DNA of 16,761 nucleotides from the NCBI GenBank assembly GCA_017997825.1, contig JAGOEH010000062.1:1-16761 (forward strand), read 5' to 3'. Made by a program: the position numbers and the translations under genes. How positions within the stretch are numbered: position 1 is the first letter of the stretch; the number at the start of each line of letters is the position of its first letter. This document shows, one piece after another, positions 1 to 9,382 of this stretch. Source of the DNA: Candidatus Delongbacteria bacterium. GTDB taxonomy: Bacteria > JAGOEH01. A model generated the notes under the pieces. It was not told the DNA's origin and made no database searches. It saw only the letters and a list, made by a program, of their open reading frames with translations.

Positions 1-29
1 ACATGCCCAGGGCTTTCGATCGTTCATGG

Positions 30-1064
30 CTAGAAACTGAGTGTCATGGCAAAGCGATGGATATCGTTCAGGTCGCCGAACTGGGTATAGGCATAATCCA
101 GTTTCAGCAGGACATTGCCCATTACCCGATAACAGATGCCGCCGCCGGCCGAAAAGCCTTCTTCACTGTCCTTCATGAACAGAGAGTTGTAGCCGGCCCG
201 CAGGAAGACCCGATCCCGGAAGGCATACTCGCCGCCGACATTGATGTGCTCGGTATTGTCGTTGGGATGCAGGGCATCGGTGGCCAGGGTGACCCGGTTC
301 ATGCCCGATTTCAGAACATCCATCGACAACCCGACCCGGAAAATCAGGGGCATGGCAAACTTGTCGGTATCGAGATGGCCGATGATCTGACCGTTATTGC
401 CGGTTTTGTTTTCGTCGATATCATGCCGGATAATGGCATCCTTCCCTTCCATCTTGAGCTTGCCGCCGAAGTTGGAGATGCTCATGCCGATTTTCAATCC
501 GTTGAACTGGGTCGTAAAGAGAGTTCCGATATCGATCGCCATTCCGGAGGCGTTCATGTGCCAGATGTTCTGGTTGATGTACTTGAAATTGGCACCGATC
601 GAAAACCGGTCGGTCAGGCTGCGCCCATAGGTCAGGGCCATGCAGAAATCCCCGGCCGAAAACTTCTCGCCGGTTCCGTCGGGATAGGTAACGGTGGTCA
701 CCTCCATGTCATCCATTCCAAGGGTGGTGATGGATCCGCCCAGGGTCCCGAAGGAACCTAACGGAACCGCCAAGCCGACGTAATTGAAACTGACATCGGC
801 CAGCCACTGGGTATGCACAAACAAAACTTCCTTGGATTGCAGACGGGAAATCCCGCCGGGATTCCAATATAAAGCGGAGGCGTCATCGGCGATCGCCACA
901 AAAGCACCGCCCATACCTACCGCCCGGGCTCCGACGCCGATTTCCAAAAAGGATGCGCCGGTCGTTCCAACTTTGGTGTTGTCTTCACCGGCCGAAAGCG
1001 ACGCGCTCCAGCCGATCATCATGACAGCCCAAATCATTATGAAGAATAAGAATTTATTTCTCAT
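30..1064 (-). CDS. PorV/PorQ-family outer-membrane beta-barrel protein
   Basis: A 344-residue protein that I assign to the PorV/PorQ (UPF0164-like) family of outer-membrane barrels, some members of which work with type IX secretion. Residues 1 to about 25 are a hydrophobic signal peptide starting MRNKFLFF and ending near SLSAGE. The mature N-terminus carries the family hallmark 'GARAVGMGGAFVAIADDASALYWNPGG' region (shown here as separate short blocks: ARAVGMGGAF, then DDASALYWNPGG). The chain ends in a terminal Phe (TLSF), as barrels often do. I chose the ATG at 1064, which has AGGAG about 12 bases upstream and starts directly with the signal peptide. An ATG at 1142 overlaps the upstream stop as ATGA but would add 26 residues before the signal peptide. 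It is the last gene seen of the envelope operon. Whether it shuttles the neighbouring secreted protein is inference. Confidence 0.85.
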   Translation of the reverse strand: MRNKFLFFIMIWAVMMIGWSASLSAGEDNTKVGTTGASFLEIGVGARAVGMGGAFVAIADDASALYWNPGGISRLQSKEVLFVHTQWLADVSFNYVGLAVPLGSFGTLGGSITTLGMDDMEVTTVTYPDGTGEKFSAGDFCMALTYGRSLTDRFSIGANFKYINQNIWHMNASGMAIDIGTLFTTQFNGLKIGMSISNFGGKLKMEGKDAIIRHDIDENKTGNNGQIIGHLDTDKFAMPLIFRVGLSMDVLKSGMNRVTLATDALHPNDNTEHINVGGEYAFRDRVFLRAGYNSLFMKDSEEGFSAGGGICYRVMGNVLLKLDYAYTQFGDLNDIHRFAMTLSF

Positions 1065-1138
1065 CGTTGGGTTCATCTCCTGATTAATTGCTCCATAACC
1101 TGTGATCGTTGACGTTTTACGCATCATCAGCCTGCCGT

Positions 1139-4100
1139 TCATTTAATGATGGCAAATTTGCCGATTTTATTGCCGATCCCCGGGGCCGATACATGATAGA
1201 TGTATACCCCATAGGCGATTTCCAGATTATCCTTCGATAACAGATCCCAGGATGCCGATCCGTCATCCAGGCTGCTGTCATGCTCGATGGTGTCGACCAG
1301 ATAGCCGCGGATAGTGAAAATCTTGATGGTACACTTGTTCGGCAGGTGAATGAAATCGATCTTGCGTTCACCGCGTCCGGAGGCAAAAAAGTGCTGGGGC
1401 TCCCAGGAAGCGGTAATCACATAAGGATTCGGAACAACGGAGATGCGATCCAGTTCACTCTTGGCCTTGGCCTGGTCAATGGTCGGCACGGTGGTGGTGA
1501 ACCGGAATTCATCCTGATCGGTAAAGGGCTTGATGGTTTTAAAGCGCCAGGTATCACCGGCTTTGGGATGAACCGCGATCGGGTACCGGGTGGTGTCGAA
1601 TTTCAAAGAATCGGCACCGGTCAACCCGGTGATGGTGGTATCGATTTTCAGCGAATCTTCGGGAGGATCCAGCTTGATGGTCCAAACCGAGCGCTTGCTG
1701 GGTGTGAGTGTACCGGCTGCATCCTTGGGCCTCAATACGATAATGTCCTCTCCGGCCGTCCACTTCTTGTCCTTATCGGCATCCTTGATGATATACTGGA
1801 CCTCTTCGTTCAAGGTCGTATTCATGACGATAAAGGGTGCCGAAATATCAGTCGCCGACGGGTCATCCTTTTTCTGGTCGTGGCTGACCGAGTCGCCGAT
1901 CGAACCCTTGAACTGAATCTCATAATCGTTGGGATAGGCCCGGTTGCTGACATACTCATCCACATCGGCCACATAATTGCAGGTGCCGATCCAGCTCGAT
2001 CCGGCCGTATCCCACAATACCTTGGGCTCATTATACACCAGCAACTGCATCCCTTCAAAGAAAGCATTATCGGCTTCCTCGCTCATGGACTTACTCTGAA
2101 ATACCGGAAAATAATGATAGTTTACATTGTAGCTCTGGCCGATCTGCATCCGGCTGCCGGAGGTCAGCTTGATCTTCCCCTCCTGCCAGTTCATCAGATA
2201 ATCCTGATTGAGGGTATAATTGTCGTTATCGACCTTGAAACCAACCGAATCGATCCCGACATGGGACAGATTAACCCAGGAGGTATCCATCTTGACACTC
2301 TGGGTCACGGCTTGTTCATTTTTAAGCGAATAATTCAACTGACCGTTCAGGCTGTCGAACATAATGCTGTAGGTCCAGTTGCTCTGGAGTTTGAGGGGAT
2401 CCAGGATCCGGACATAGAGCGATCCGGTTCCGATACCGGCGGTATGAGTCACGGTTTGAGCCGACGTCGAGTAATCGTCCGGTCTGACATAGCCGGCCGC
2501 CGGGGCGTTCGGGGTCACCATCACCGTATTGGCATCGGTACCTAGCACCTCACCGGTCGCGTCCACCTCGATGATCTTGGAGCATTCGGTGGGAGCGATC
2601 TTGGGCAGAAAGGGGGTCGGGCTGATGCCCAGATCATAGAAGTCATCATAGTATCCCTGGTCATAGGAACAGACGGCATAATAATAGACCTGGCCGTTTT
2701 CCACATCGGTATCGGTCCAGGAATAAGCCAATCCGTTATCGGTTCCCATATCGAACTGGACACCGTTAAAGGCCACCGGATGGGGGCCTTTCAGGCCATC
2801 GATCTTATCGAACTGGGCCACTGGTTTGTTGAAGGTCTTGTTACCCCAGGCATCGGTGATCACCCAGCTTTCCAGAAAGGCCGGCTCGGTGCTGCGATAG
2901 ATGCGATAGCCCTCGAAATCGTTCCCGTAAATATGATCCCGGGAGGATTCGGCCTTTTTATCCCAGTACAGGGTTACGCTTTTGTCGCCCGAAACCGCCA
3001 CTACATTGGGTTTATTGGGCGCCTTGGCAAAGGAGTAATCGGCGTCATAGATCTTCTGCATGGTGGTGGCATTGCGCTTGATATCATCCTGATCTTCGCC
3101 GAACAGCATCGCGATGGCGAATTTCCGGGTTTCGCCGGCATGCAGGGGAAAGTATCCCGATCCGTACAGAAAGGTCAGATCGACCGTCTGTTTGGGAATC
3201 AAAAAGCTCTCCATCGAGGCTGGTGCCGTCCAGGTCCACAGCAGTTCATCATCCTTACCGTTGATTTCCGGATACACATCGGCCCGGAAACTGGTCAGAC
3301 CGATCTGGTCCGATTCATCGTTATCGGTGATTTCAAAATTAGGTTCACCCAGCGTGGCCAGTCCGTCTCCCTCTCCCTGATCGGGGCCGGGATAGTCGGC
3401 ATCATTGGGTCCCAGACCGTCGGCGCCGACATCGTCGGTTTCGGCATTCCAGTCTTGATCATCATCTTCTCCATTATACTGACTTTCATCAGTCCGACCG
3501 TCATTGTCGTTATCGATCCCGTCGGTGGAATTGCCGGGAGATTCCAGGAATTTATAGCCGAAATAAGCCGGCTTCCCACCCCAGACACCCTTGGCATCGT
3601 GATCCCACTGGAACACCATATTGAAAAGGGTATCCCAGGCCGCATCATCGTCCTTCTGGTCGCCGTCATCACCGATATCGGCGTCGCCGTACATACCGAA
3701 CACCATCTTGTCGTAGTTGATGGTACCCTTGTTGGTGATCAGATAGGTCCAGATCAGGATATCCTCGGCGGCCGGATTGGCCCACTGGTATCCGCGGACG
3801 GTGACTTCCAGGCCCAAACCGCGTTTGGTGGAATCGAGCTCGCTGGGATAGAAATCGAACTCGGTATTGGCGTCATCGTTCATGGCCCAATAAGATTCCT
3901 GATCGGCCCGGTTATACTTGCCGTACTGTCCGCACCAGAAACCGTCCCACTTCATGTCATAATTGGGCCAGCTGGAAGGCCAGGTGGCTTTTTCATCGCT
4001 CATGGCGATCTTGTCCTGGCTGGGATTGGCATAGCCCGGCAGAGGCTCGAAACGCCAGGGATCATAGCCGGCCAGATAATCCATCTGGGCCGTCGAAACC

Positions 4101-4444
4101 AGTCCATCACTGAAAATATGGATGGTACTGCCCTTGCGGTCAACCACTTCGGATCCCACCATCGGACTGAATTCCGCCATATAGCTGTGTCCGGAGCCTT
4201 TGGGATAGATGCCCGAACGGATTCGGGACACGCCCTGCCATTCACCGATCCCGCCGAAATTGAAAAATACGGTCAGAATCTTGTTGCCGTCATGCACATT
4301 GTATTTGCGGTCGGCTTTACCGGCGGTTTTAAACAGATAGCGGGTATCCGCCTGTTTATCCGGGCCGGCCGCCCACATCCAGGAAGCCGTCATCACCAGT
4401 ATGAAGGCCATTCTCATCATCATCGTCAAGCGCTGAGTATTCAT
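1139..4444 (-). CDS. Large secreted protein with Asp-rich segment, FN3-like domain and T9SS/FlgD-like C-terminal domain
   Basis: A 1101-residue exported protein of unknown function. A signal peptide covers residues 1 to about 25 (MNTQRLTMMMRMAFILV...). About residues 308-385 are very rich in Asp, Glu and Gly, with DNDNDGRTDE-like runs that resemble calcium-binding repeats. A fibronectin type III-like segment lies at about 478-620 (VTLYWDKKAE, FEGYRIYRS, VYYYAVCSYD). The last 100 residues begin VVPNPYVITASWEP and end KIGKFAIIK. They match the C-terminal sorting-type or FlgD-like domains common in large secreted proteins of FCB bacteria. I chose the ATG at 4444 because GGAGAGGAG lies just upstream; an ATG at 4459 would overlap that site. 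The gene begins 17 bases after the TonB-dependent receptor's stop and is probably cotranscribed. Type IX export is inference; no secretion gene other than the PorV-like neighbour is in view. Confidence 0.85.
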   Translation of the reverse strand: MNTQRLTMMMRMAFILVMTASWMWAAGPDKQADTRYLFKTAGKADRKYNVHDGNKILTVFFNFGGIGEWQGVSRIRSGIYPKGSGHSYMAEFSPMVGSEVVDRKGSTIHIFSDGLVSTAQMDYLAGYDPWRFEPLPGYANPSQDKIAMSDEKATWPSSWPNYDMKWDGFWCGQYGKYNRADQESYWAMNDDANTEFDFYPSELDSTKRGLGLEVTVRGYQWANPAAEDILIWTYLITNKGTINYDKMVFGMYGDADIGDDGDQKDDDAAWDTLFNMVFQWDHDAKGVWGGKPAYFGYKFLESPGNSTDGIDNDNDGRTDESQYNGEDDDQDWNAETDDVGADGLGPNDADYPGPDQGEGDGLATLGEPNFEITDNDESDQIGLTSFRADVYPEINGKDDELLWTWTAPASMESFLIPKQTVDLTFLYGSGYFPLHAGETRKFAIAMLFGEDQDDIKRNATTMQKIYDADYSFAKAPNKPNVVAVSGDKSVTLYWDKKAESSRDHIYGNDFEGYRIYRSTEPAFLESWVITDAWGNKTFNKPVAQFDKIDGLKGPHPVAFNGVQFDMGTDNGLAYSWTDTDVENGQVYYYAVCSYDQGYYDDFYDLGISPTPFLPKIAPTECSKIIEVDATGEVLGTDANTVMVTPNAPAAGYVRPDDYSTSAQTVTHTAGIGTGSLYVRILDPLKLQSNWTYSIMFDSLNGQLNYSLKNEQAVTQSVKMDTSWVNLSHVGIDSVGFKVDNDNYTLNQDYLMNWQEGKIKLTSGSRMQIGQSYNVNYHYFPVFQSKSMSEEADNAFFEGMQLLVYNEPKVLWDTAGSSWIGTCNYVADVDEYVSNRAYPNDYEIQFKGSIGDSVSHDQKKDDPSATDISAPFIVMNTTLNEEVQYIIKDADKDKKWTAGEDIIVLRPKDAAGTLTPSKRSVWTIKLDPPEDSLKIDTTITGLTGADSLKFDTTRYPIAVHPKAGDTWRFKTIKPFTDQDEFRFTTTVPTIDQAKAKSELDRISVVPNPYVITASWEPQHFFASGRGERKIDFIHLPNKCTIKIFTIRGYLVDTIEHDSSLDDGSASWDLLSKDNLEIAYGVYIYHVSAPGIGNKIGKFAIIK

Positions 4445-4461
4445 TCGTCTCCTCTCCATAA

Positions 4462-7212
4462 TTAAAATCCAACTCTCACACCCAGTTTGACCTGTCTGGG
4501 AGGCGAATAGTAATCGGGACGCAGCAGATACTCACTCAGGGTGTTATAGCCCTGATCTTCCGAGGTATAATTCGAAATCAGAGTATAGGTAGCCCGTCCG
4601 GTATCATCATAAACATAGCGTTCGTTCTTGGTATCGAACAGATTATAGACATTCAGGAAGAGCGAGTATTTGTACCGTCCATACTTGAAGTCCTTGCTGA
4701 AACGCATGTCAATATTATACTCCATCGGTTTGCGGCCGTCGTTCTGAAAGGAGGTGCGCAGTCCCTGATAAGCCGGAGTATAAGGCAATCCGCTGCCGTA
4801 ATTCCCGATAAAACTCAGATTCCAACTGCCCGGTTTGCCGAAGGTAACGGTGGCATTCAGGGTATGGGTCTGATCCCAGTCCAGCACCACCAACTGCTTG
4901 GCCTCTTCCAGATTGTCGCTGGCATTGTAATAGGCCTGCTGCGGATCGGAAGCGTTGCCCTCGGCGATGCCATAGGTATAATCCACATCGGCCGAGAAAT
5001 AATTGGAAAAGCGTTTGGTCAGGGAGAAGGTGATCCCGCGAATGTTGCCGAAATCCTTGTTGACATACTGAATGTAGCGATCGGTTCCACCAAAGGTACT
5101 CTTGATCTCCGAGCTGAGCAGATTACGGATATCCTTATAATAGGCCGTGACATCCAGCGCCAGATCAGCAGCAATCTGCTGCTGTAACCCGATCTCATAC
5201 TGGACGGTCTTCTGAGGTTCCAGATCCGGATTACCCAGAAACGGCACCCCGGCCGGAACTTCAAAATCCGGATTGTCATACAGTACATTGTAGGTCGGAA
5301 TCTGCAGAAAATGACCATACGAAAAATGGATCACACCCTGATCGGTAATCGGATAGGCGATCCCGACCCGGGGGCTGATCTGGTGCTTGACCGAAGCATC
5401 CTTGTACCAGTATTCCCGCCGCTGTTCCAGCGTCTTGGCGATATTCTCCGGCTTGAGCGGTGAATTGATATTGGGATCCTCCATATCGACCGGCATCTGA
5501 GCATCCGGGTCGAACAGCTCATAGCGCAGTCCGATATTGACGATCAGGTCCTGCAGCTCGATCTTGTCCTGGACGTAAAAGGTATATTCCTTGGGCAGAT
5601 GGGTATAGGTATTGTAATCGGAGGAACTGGTATACCCGTTCTCCGGAGAGGGAATCACCGGCAGCCAGTTGGTGCTGCTGTTCATCAGCAGGGTATACTC
5701 CTTCATGAACATATCGCTCATCTTGAACTCAAAACCGCCCTTGAGCTGATGGGCATTGGTCACCTGGCTGGTGATCTCGCCCTTGAGCGAACTGACTTTG
5801 GAGTTGCGATAAAAATGGCTCATCTGGGTGCCGCCGATATAGAATTTGTATCCCGAAAAATCGCTCAGGATCTTGGGATTGACATTGTAATAGGAGGTAT
5901 CGGCCGGATCTTCGGTCCCGTAATACTCACTATTGTTGTACAGATAGGAGTACTTCAGAGAATAGAAGGTGGTGGGAGAAATGGTGTGGTTCAACGTCAT
6001 AATCAGGTTGTAGTTGTCCCGGTAGCGCTGGTAGTTGCCGTCCGGGTTGTAGCGGAATTTATGACTGTAGAGCCGGTAATCGTTCTTGCCCCAGAAGGCG
6101 TTGAAGGTCAGTTTCAGGGCCGGATTGAAGATATAGGAAAGCTTGAGCTGTCCGGAAAGCTGTTTTTCGGGAGCCAGAGCCACCACTTTTTTGTCTCCGC
6201 TGTTCGTGGTCCCGTCTTGATTGGTTTTCAGGACCCAATCCGTCGAATCGTTATCATAATAATAGGAATCGGTATAATATTTACGCTGACTGAAGAGGTA
6301 TCCCTGATCGTCCAGATAGCGTCCCGAGAAATAGAACGACAGGCGGTCCTTAAAGAGCGGTCCGCTCAGGCTGCCCTGGAAATCCAGCACCCCGTTGGGA
6401 TTGATCTCGTCGATATTATAGAAGATATTATCATGGTTGCTGACATAATCCCCCATATAATAACTGAAATCTCCACTGTATCGGCTGAAATTTCCTTCCT
6501 TGGTGACAATATTGATGATCCCGGACATGGCCTGGCCATATTCGGCATTGAAGGTCCCGCTGATCATCTGGAGTTCCTGGATGGCGTTGTTTTCCACCTG
6601 GATCCCCATACTGGATGAATACGGATCGGTGACCGAAATCCCGTCCACCATAAAGGAAACTTCGCTGGAGCGGCCGCCGCGGACATGCATTTCACCGCCG
6701 CTGCCCATCACCACGCCCGCTTTTTGCTCCAACACCTGGTTGAAGGATTCCACCGGCATGGCACTGATCTGTTCACTACCCACCATAGCCTGGCTGGATG
6801 TCATATCCTTGCGGATCAGCTCTTTTTCAGCCACGATCGTGATCTCCTGCCCCTGAAGCGCCTGGACATTCATCCGAAATTCCAGCCGGGTGGTCAGATC
6901 GATGTTGACTGCGACGTTGGTGATACGAACCGGCATATACCCAATCATCATCGCTCTGACGGTATACACTCCGGGTTCAATGTTCAAAACGGAAAAATTA
7001 CCGTTGGGATCGGAAGCCGCACCCTGTTTATTGGCGATATCGACCTCAATATCGTCAAACCAGATGGCATCAATGATCACATTGGCGTTCGGTAAACCTT
7101 CTCCGCTTTCCGCATCGATCACCCGGCCGGCGATCTTACCGGTCACACCGGCTACAAGCGGATAGAAGGAAATCAGCACTAAACACAATGCAATAAACAA
7201 CCTAACTTTCAT
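4462..7212 (-). CDS. TonB-dependent receptor with carboxypeptidase-regulatory-like N-terminal domain
   Basis: A 916-residue outer-membrane receptor, expected to import a large or scarce substrate using TonB energy. Residues 1-22 are a signal peptide. A carboxypeptidase-regulatory-like domain follows at about 23-105 (GKIAGRVIDAESGEGLPNANV). The plug domain at about 125-240 shows the typical MHVRGGRSSEVSFMVDGI and YGQAMSGIINIVTKEG blocks. The rest is barrel, rich in Tyr, Asn and Asp, ending in Phe (RVGF). No SusD-like partner is adjacent, so a SusCD glycan system is not supported, and the substrate cannot be read from the sequence. I chose the ATG at 7212, with GGGGAGG four bases upstream, over a TTG one codon earlier. 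It is the first gene of the operon, directly after the promoter at 7250-7277. Confidence 0.92.
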   Translation of the reverse strand: MKVRLFIALCLVLISFYPLVAGVTGKIAGRVIDAESGEGLPNANVIIDAIWFDDIEVDIANKQGAASDPNGNFSVLNIEPGVYTVRAMMIGYMPVRITNVAVNIDLTTRLEFRMNVQALQGQEITIVAEKELIRKDMTSSQAMVGSEQISAMPVESFNQVLEQKAGVVMGSGGEMHVRGGRSSEVSFMVDGISVTDPYSSSMGIQVENNAIQELQMISGTFNAEYGQAMSGIINIVTKEGNFSRYSGDFSYYMGDYVSNHDNIFYNIDEINPNGVLDFQGSLSGPLFKDRLSFYFSGRYLDDQGYLFSQRKYYTDSYYYDNDSTDWVLKTNQDGTTNSGDKKVVALAPEKQLSGQLKLSYIFNPALKLTFNAFWGKNDYRLYSHKFRYNPDGNYQRYRDNYNLIMTLNHTISPTTFYSLKYSYLYNNSEYYGTEDPADTSYYNVNPKILSDFSGYKFYIGGTQMSHFYRNSKVSSLKGEITSQVTNAHQLKGGFEFKMSDMFMKEYTLLMNSSTNWLPVIPSPENGYTSSSDYNTYTHLPKEYTFYVQDKIELQDLIVNIGLRYELFDPDAQMPVDMEDPNINSPLKPENIAKTLEQRREYWYKDASVKHQISPRVGIAYPITDQGVIHFSYGHFLQIPTYNVLYDNPDFEVPAGVPFLGNPDLEPQKTVQYEIGLQQQIAADLALDVTAYYKDIRNLLSSEIKSTFGGTDRYIQYVNKDFGNIRGITFSLTKRFSNYFSADVDYTYGIAEGNASDPQQAYYNASDNLEEAKQLVVLDWDQTHTLNATVTFGKPGSWNLSFIGNYGSGLPYTPAYQGLRTSFQNDGRKPMEYNIDMRFSKDFKYGRYKYSLFLNVYNLFDTKNERYVYDDTGRATYTLISNYTSEDQGYNTLSEYLLRPDYYSPPRQVKLGVRVGF

Positions 7213-7249
7213 CAATCCTCCCCTTTTTAAAACAGTTTAATCGTTAAAG

Positions 7250-7277
7250 GTTTTAATTCTCAACAGAACCATGTCAA
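7250..7277 (-). promoter_or_regulatory. Putative sigma70-type promoter of the envelope operon
   Basis: Read on the minus strand, a perfect TTGACA (7277-7272) is followed 16 bases later by TAAAAC (7255-7250). Transcription would start near 7243, leaving a leader of about 30 bases that includes the GGGGAGG ribosome site of the receptor gene. The -35 is strong and the -10 is only fair. Confidence 0.55.
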
Positions 7278-7597
7278 CGCAAATTCAGATTATTGAATGA
7301 TTATGCCTTCGACGGCAGGATCAAAACCCCTAAAACTCAACTTACACCCTGCCATCGCATGGAATTCTCATTCTTACACTCCAAGCTGAACCCGTCATCC
7401 CGGAAACTCCGTACTAACCGGACAGCCTGGCTGTTACTCAATCCAAGCATGTTTGATTGATGATGTTCGATGTCAATTATCCAACGATCAATCATGATCG
7501 CGGAACGATAATCTGTCACATATTTTTATTCAGGTTTCAATATATATCAAAAACCGGATGAATGTCAAGCAGAAATTTTTTCAGAAAAAAAAATAAA
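7278..7597. other. Divergent intergenic region without a supported gene
   Basis: This AT-rich stretch separates the envelope operon from the lipoprotein gene. It holds no ORF with a ribosome site or recognisable product. A short dyad, TGATTGAT at 7454-7461 and ATCAATCA at 7487-7494, could be an operator but is weak. A poly-A run lies at about 7584-7593, just upstream of the plus-strand promoter, in the position of an UP-like element. Confidence 0.5.
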
Positions 7598-7626
7598 TTG
7601 ACAAACCGTGTATTTAATTGTATATA
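7598..7626 (+). promoter_or_regulatory. Near-consensus promoter producing a probably leaderless mRNA
   Basis: A perfect TTGACA (7598-7603) is followed by 17 bases and TATATA (7621-7626), with an A-tract directly upstream. Transcription should begin around 7632-7634, only 1-3 bases before the ATG at 7635. No ribosome-binding site is visible upstream of that ATG, which fits leaderless translation. Confidence 0.7.
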
Positions 7627-7634
7627 GTGCGATT

Positions 7635-9323
7635 ATGAAAATTCGAAACTACCCCCTGATGGCCGGAATGCTTTATTTGGGGATCTGGATAATCGGCTGC
7701 AGCGGTGATCGGGATTCCGACCCGGTCCTGATCCGCTATCACGAGATACAGATTCGGGCCAGTCAATACCGGGACAGCTATTTTCCCCAATTATCCTACG
7801 GAATGATCATCGATTCCGATTCCAGCCGCTTAGCCTACGCCCATCAGATGGTCAGACTCTATGCCTCGGCCGCCAAAGCCCGGCAGGCCGGGCTTGATAT
7901 CGATACCACCCGGTATCCGATTTATTCGGCCCGCCGCAATGAACTGATCCTGCAGGAATTGATGAAAAAGGAGATCCGTTCCGGCATACCCGAACCCAAT
8001 GACAGTCTGCTCCGCCAGGCATTTTACCGCTCCAATTTCCAGTACCGGGCCCTGCTGATCAAAGAGAATTCACAGGCCGCCGCCGACTCCATCCGGAACC
8101 TGATCGATCATGGGCATTCATTCGAAACCATCCTGCAAACCCATCCGGAAACCCAGTGGCTGAATCCTTCCCTGGATTCTCTCCCCTGGCTCAAATGGGG
8201 CGACCTGGATCCCCTGCTGGAAACGGAACTCTATAAGCTCCAGCCCGGCCAAATCAGTCCGCCGGTCCATCTTCTGACCGGATGGTTTCTGATCAAGCTG
8301 GTTCAGGTCAAAGGCAATCCCATGATGACCGAAGAGGATTATCAAGCCCGCAAGAATTCTCTGGCCGCCAAATGGAAACGGCTGGAAGAAAATCGACGGG
8401 CGGATCTCTATATCATGCAGAAATTCGACAATCGTCCGATCCGGATTCGCAAAGAGGCCTTTCAGATCATCCAGCATTTTATGAAAACCGGTAACCTCAT
8501 CACCCAATCCAATCGTGAGATCGATCCCCGCGATCGCGACAGCCTGCAGAGCCTGGAGCGAATGATCCGTACCCATTCCAGTATGGTATTGGCAAGATCG
8601 GACGGGTTTGAACTGACCATCGGAGAATTCATGGACCATTACATCAACATCCCCAAGAGCATGAAAATATCCAGTGTTCTCCACTCCGTCCAGTGCGCCT
8701 TTCGCGACCAGTATCTGGTCGAGCATGCCATGGAATCAGGCCTTCACCGACAGCCGGCGGTCCGGCGTAAACTGGATAACCTGCTGAATGAATCCAATGC
8801 CGCCCGATACTCCACCCATATTCAACAGCTGGCCAAACCCGGTGAGGCCGATCTGAAAACCTACTATGACCAGCATCGAGACCAGTATCTGCAGCAAGCG
8901 GAAATCCGAGGGTATTACCGACACTTCACCCGCCAGGATTCAGCCCGGAATTTTTACAGCCAAATTGCATCGCTCCCGCTACAATCCCAAACCAGCCAAC
9001 TCCATCCGTTCCGTTGGAATCTGAATCCCTCCGCCACTACCTATGCCAAAGATATTCCCTCTCTGTTGGCTTTGAAGCTTTCCTCTCTCTCCGATCAAAC
9101 CCTATCAGCACCATTCGGATGGCAACAGGGATTCACCCTGTTCCTGATCACAGAACGGCGGATCACCCATCGCCCCCTGGACGACATCATGCCGGTCATC
9201 GAACCGATCCTGTGGAAAGTCAATTATCAACGTCTGATGGAGGATTCGGTTTACCATACCATCCGCTTCGATCAGATCAAGATCGACACCCTGGGTCTGC
9301 TGAAACTGACCATGACCGAATAA
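7635..9323 (+). CDS. SurA/PrsA-like peptidyl-prolyl isomerase lipoprotein
   Basis: A 562-residue predicted periplasmic lipoprotein. Residues 1-21 are a signal sequence ending in a lipobox (IIGC), so Cys22 would be lipidated. A parvulin-like rotamase segment is visible at about 133-225 (RALLIKEN, then WLKWGDLDPLLETELYKLQPGQISPP and GWFLIKLVQVKG, spelled here in parts). A second, more degenerate rotamase-like segment lies at about 422-508 and ends FTLFLITERRITHRPLDD. Charged helical stretches between them fit the SurA/PrsA chaperone fold, which folds or escorts outer-membrane and secreted proteins. I chose the ATG at 7635 because it starts the signal sequence; a GTG at 7608 would lie inside the promoter. 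Its position divergent from barrel genes suits a folding role. Isomerase activity is uncertain because the domains are divergent. Confidence 0.8.
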   Translation: MKIRNYPLMAGMLYLGIWIIGCSGDRDSDPVLIRYHEIQIRASQYRDSYFPQLSYGMIIDSDSSRLAYAHQMVRLYASAAKARQAGLDIDTTRYPIYSARRNELILQELMKKEIRSGIPEPNDSLLRQAFYRSNFQYRALLIKENSQAAADSIRNLIDHGHSFETILQTHPETQWLNPSLDSLPWLKWGDLDPLLETELYKLQPGQISPPVHLLTGWFLIKLVQVKGNPMMTEEDYQARKNSLAAKWKRLEENRRADLYIMQKFDNRPIRIRKEAFQIIQHFMKTGNLITQSNREIDPRDRDSLQSLERMIRTHSSMVLARSDGFELTIGEFMDHYINIPKSMKISSVLHSVQCAFRDQYLVEHAMESGLHRQPAVRRKLDNLLNESNAARYSTHIQQLAKPGEADLKTYYDQHRDQYLQQAEIRGYYRHFTRQDSARNFYSQIASLPLQSQTSQLHPFRWNLNPSATTYAKDIPSLLALKLSSLSDQTLSAPFGWQQGFTLFLITERRITHRPLDDIMPVIEPILWKVNYQRLMEDSVYHTIRFDQIKIDTLGLLKLTMTE

Positions 9324-9382
9324 GCCTCTGTAATCCCCCCGACCCCGGCATATCATCTTCCCTCATATAAAATATATTCAAC

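Noticed and set aside
3-761. 252-residue plus-strand ORF at the window start
   Set aside because: Antisense to the PorV/PorQ-like gene, with no ribosome site and no recognisable family.
2780-4465. 561-residue plus-strand ORF opposite the large secreted protein
   Set aside because: It lies wholly antisense to a gene with a signal peptide, ribosome site and recognisable domains; its composition is typical of a reverse-frame shadow with no familiar motif. The same holds for 1280-2545 and 5599-6618.
7454-7494. TGATTGAT / ATCAATCA dyad as an operator or hairpin
   Set aside because: Only eight pairs with a 25-base loop and no matching regulator gene nearby; mentioned only as part of the intergenic description.
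7337-7519. 60-residue minus-strand ORF in the divergent intergenic region
   Set aside because: GTG start, no ribosome site, no recognisable product, and it lies in non-coding-looking AT-rich DNA.
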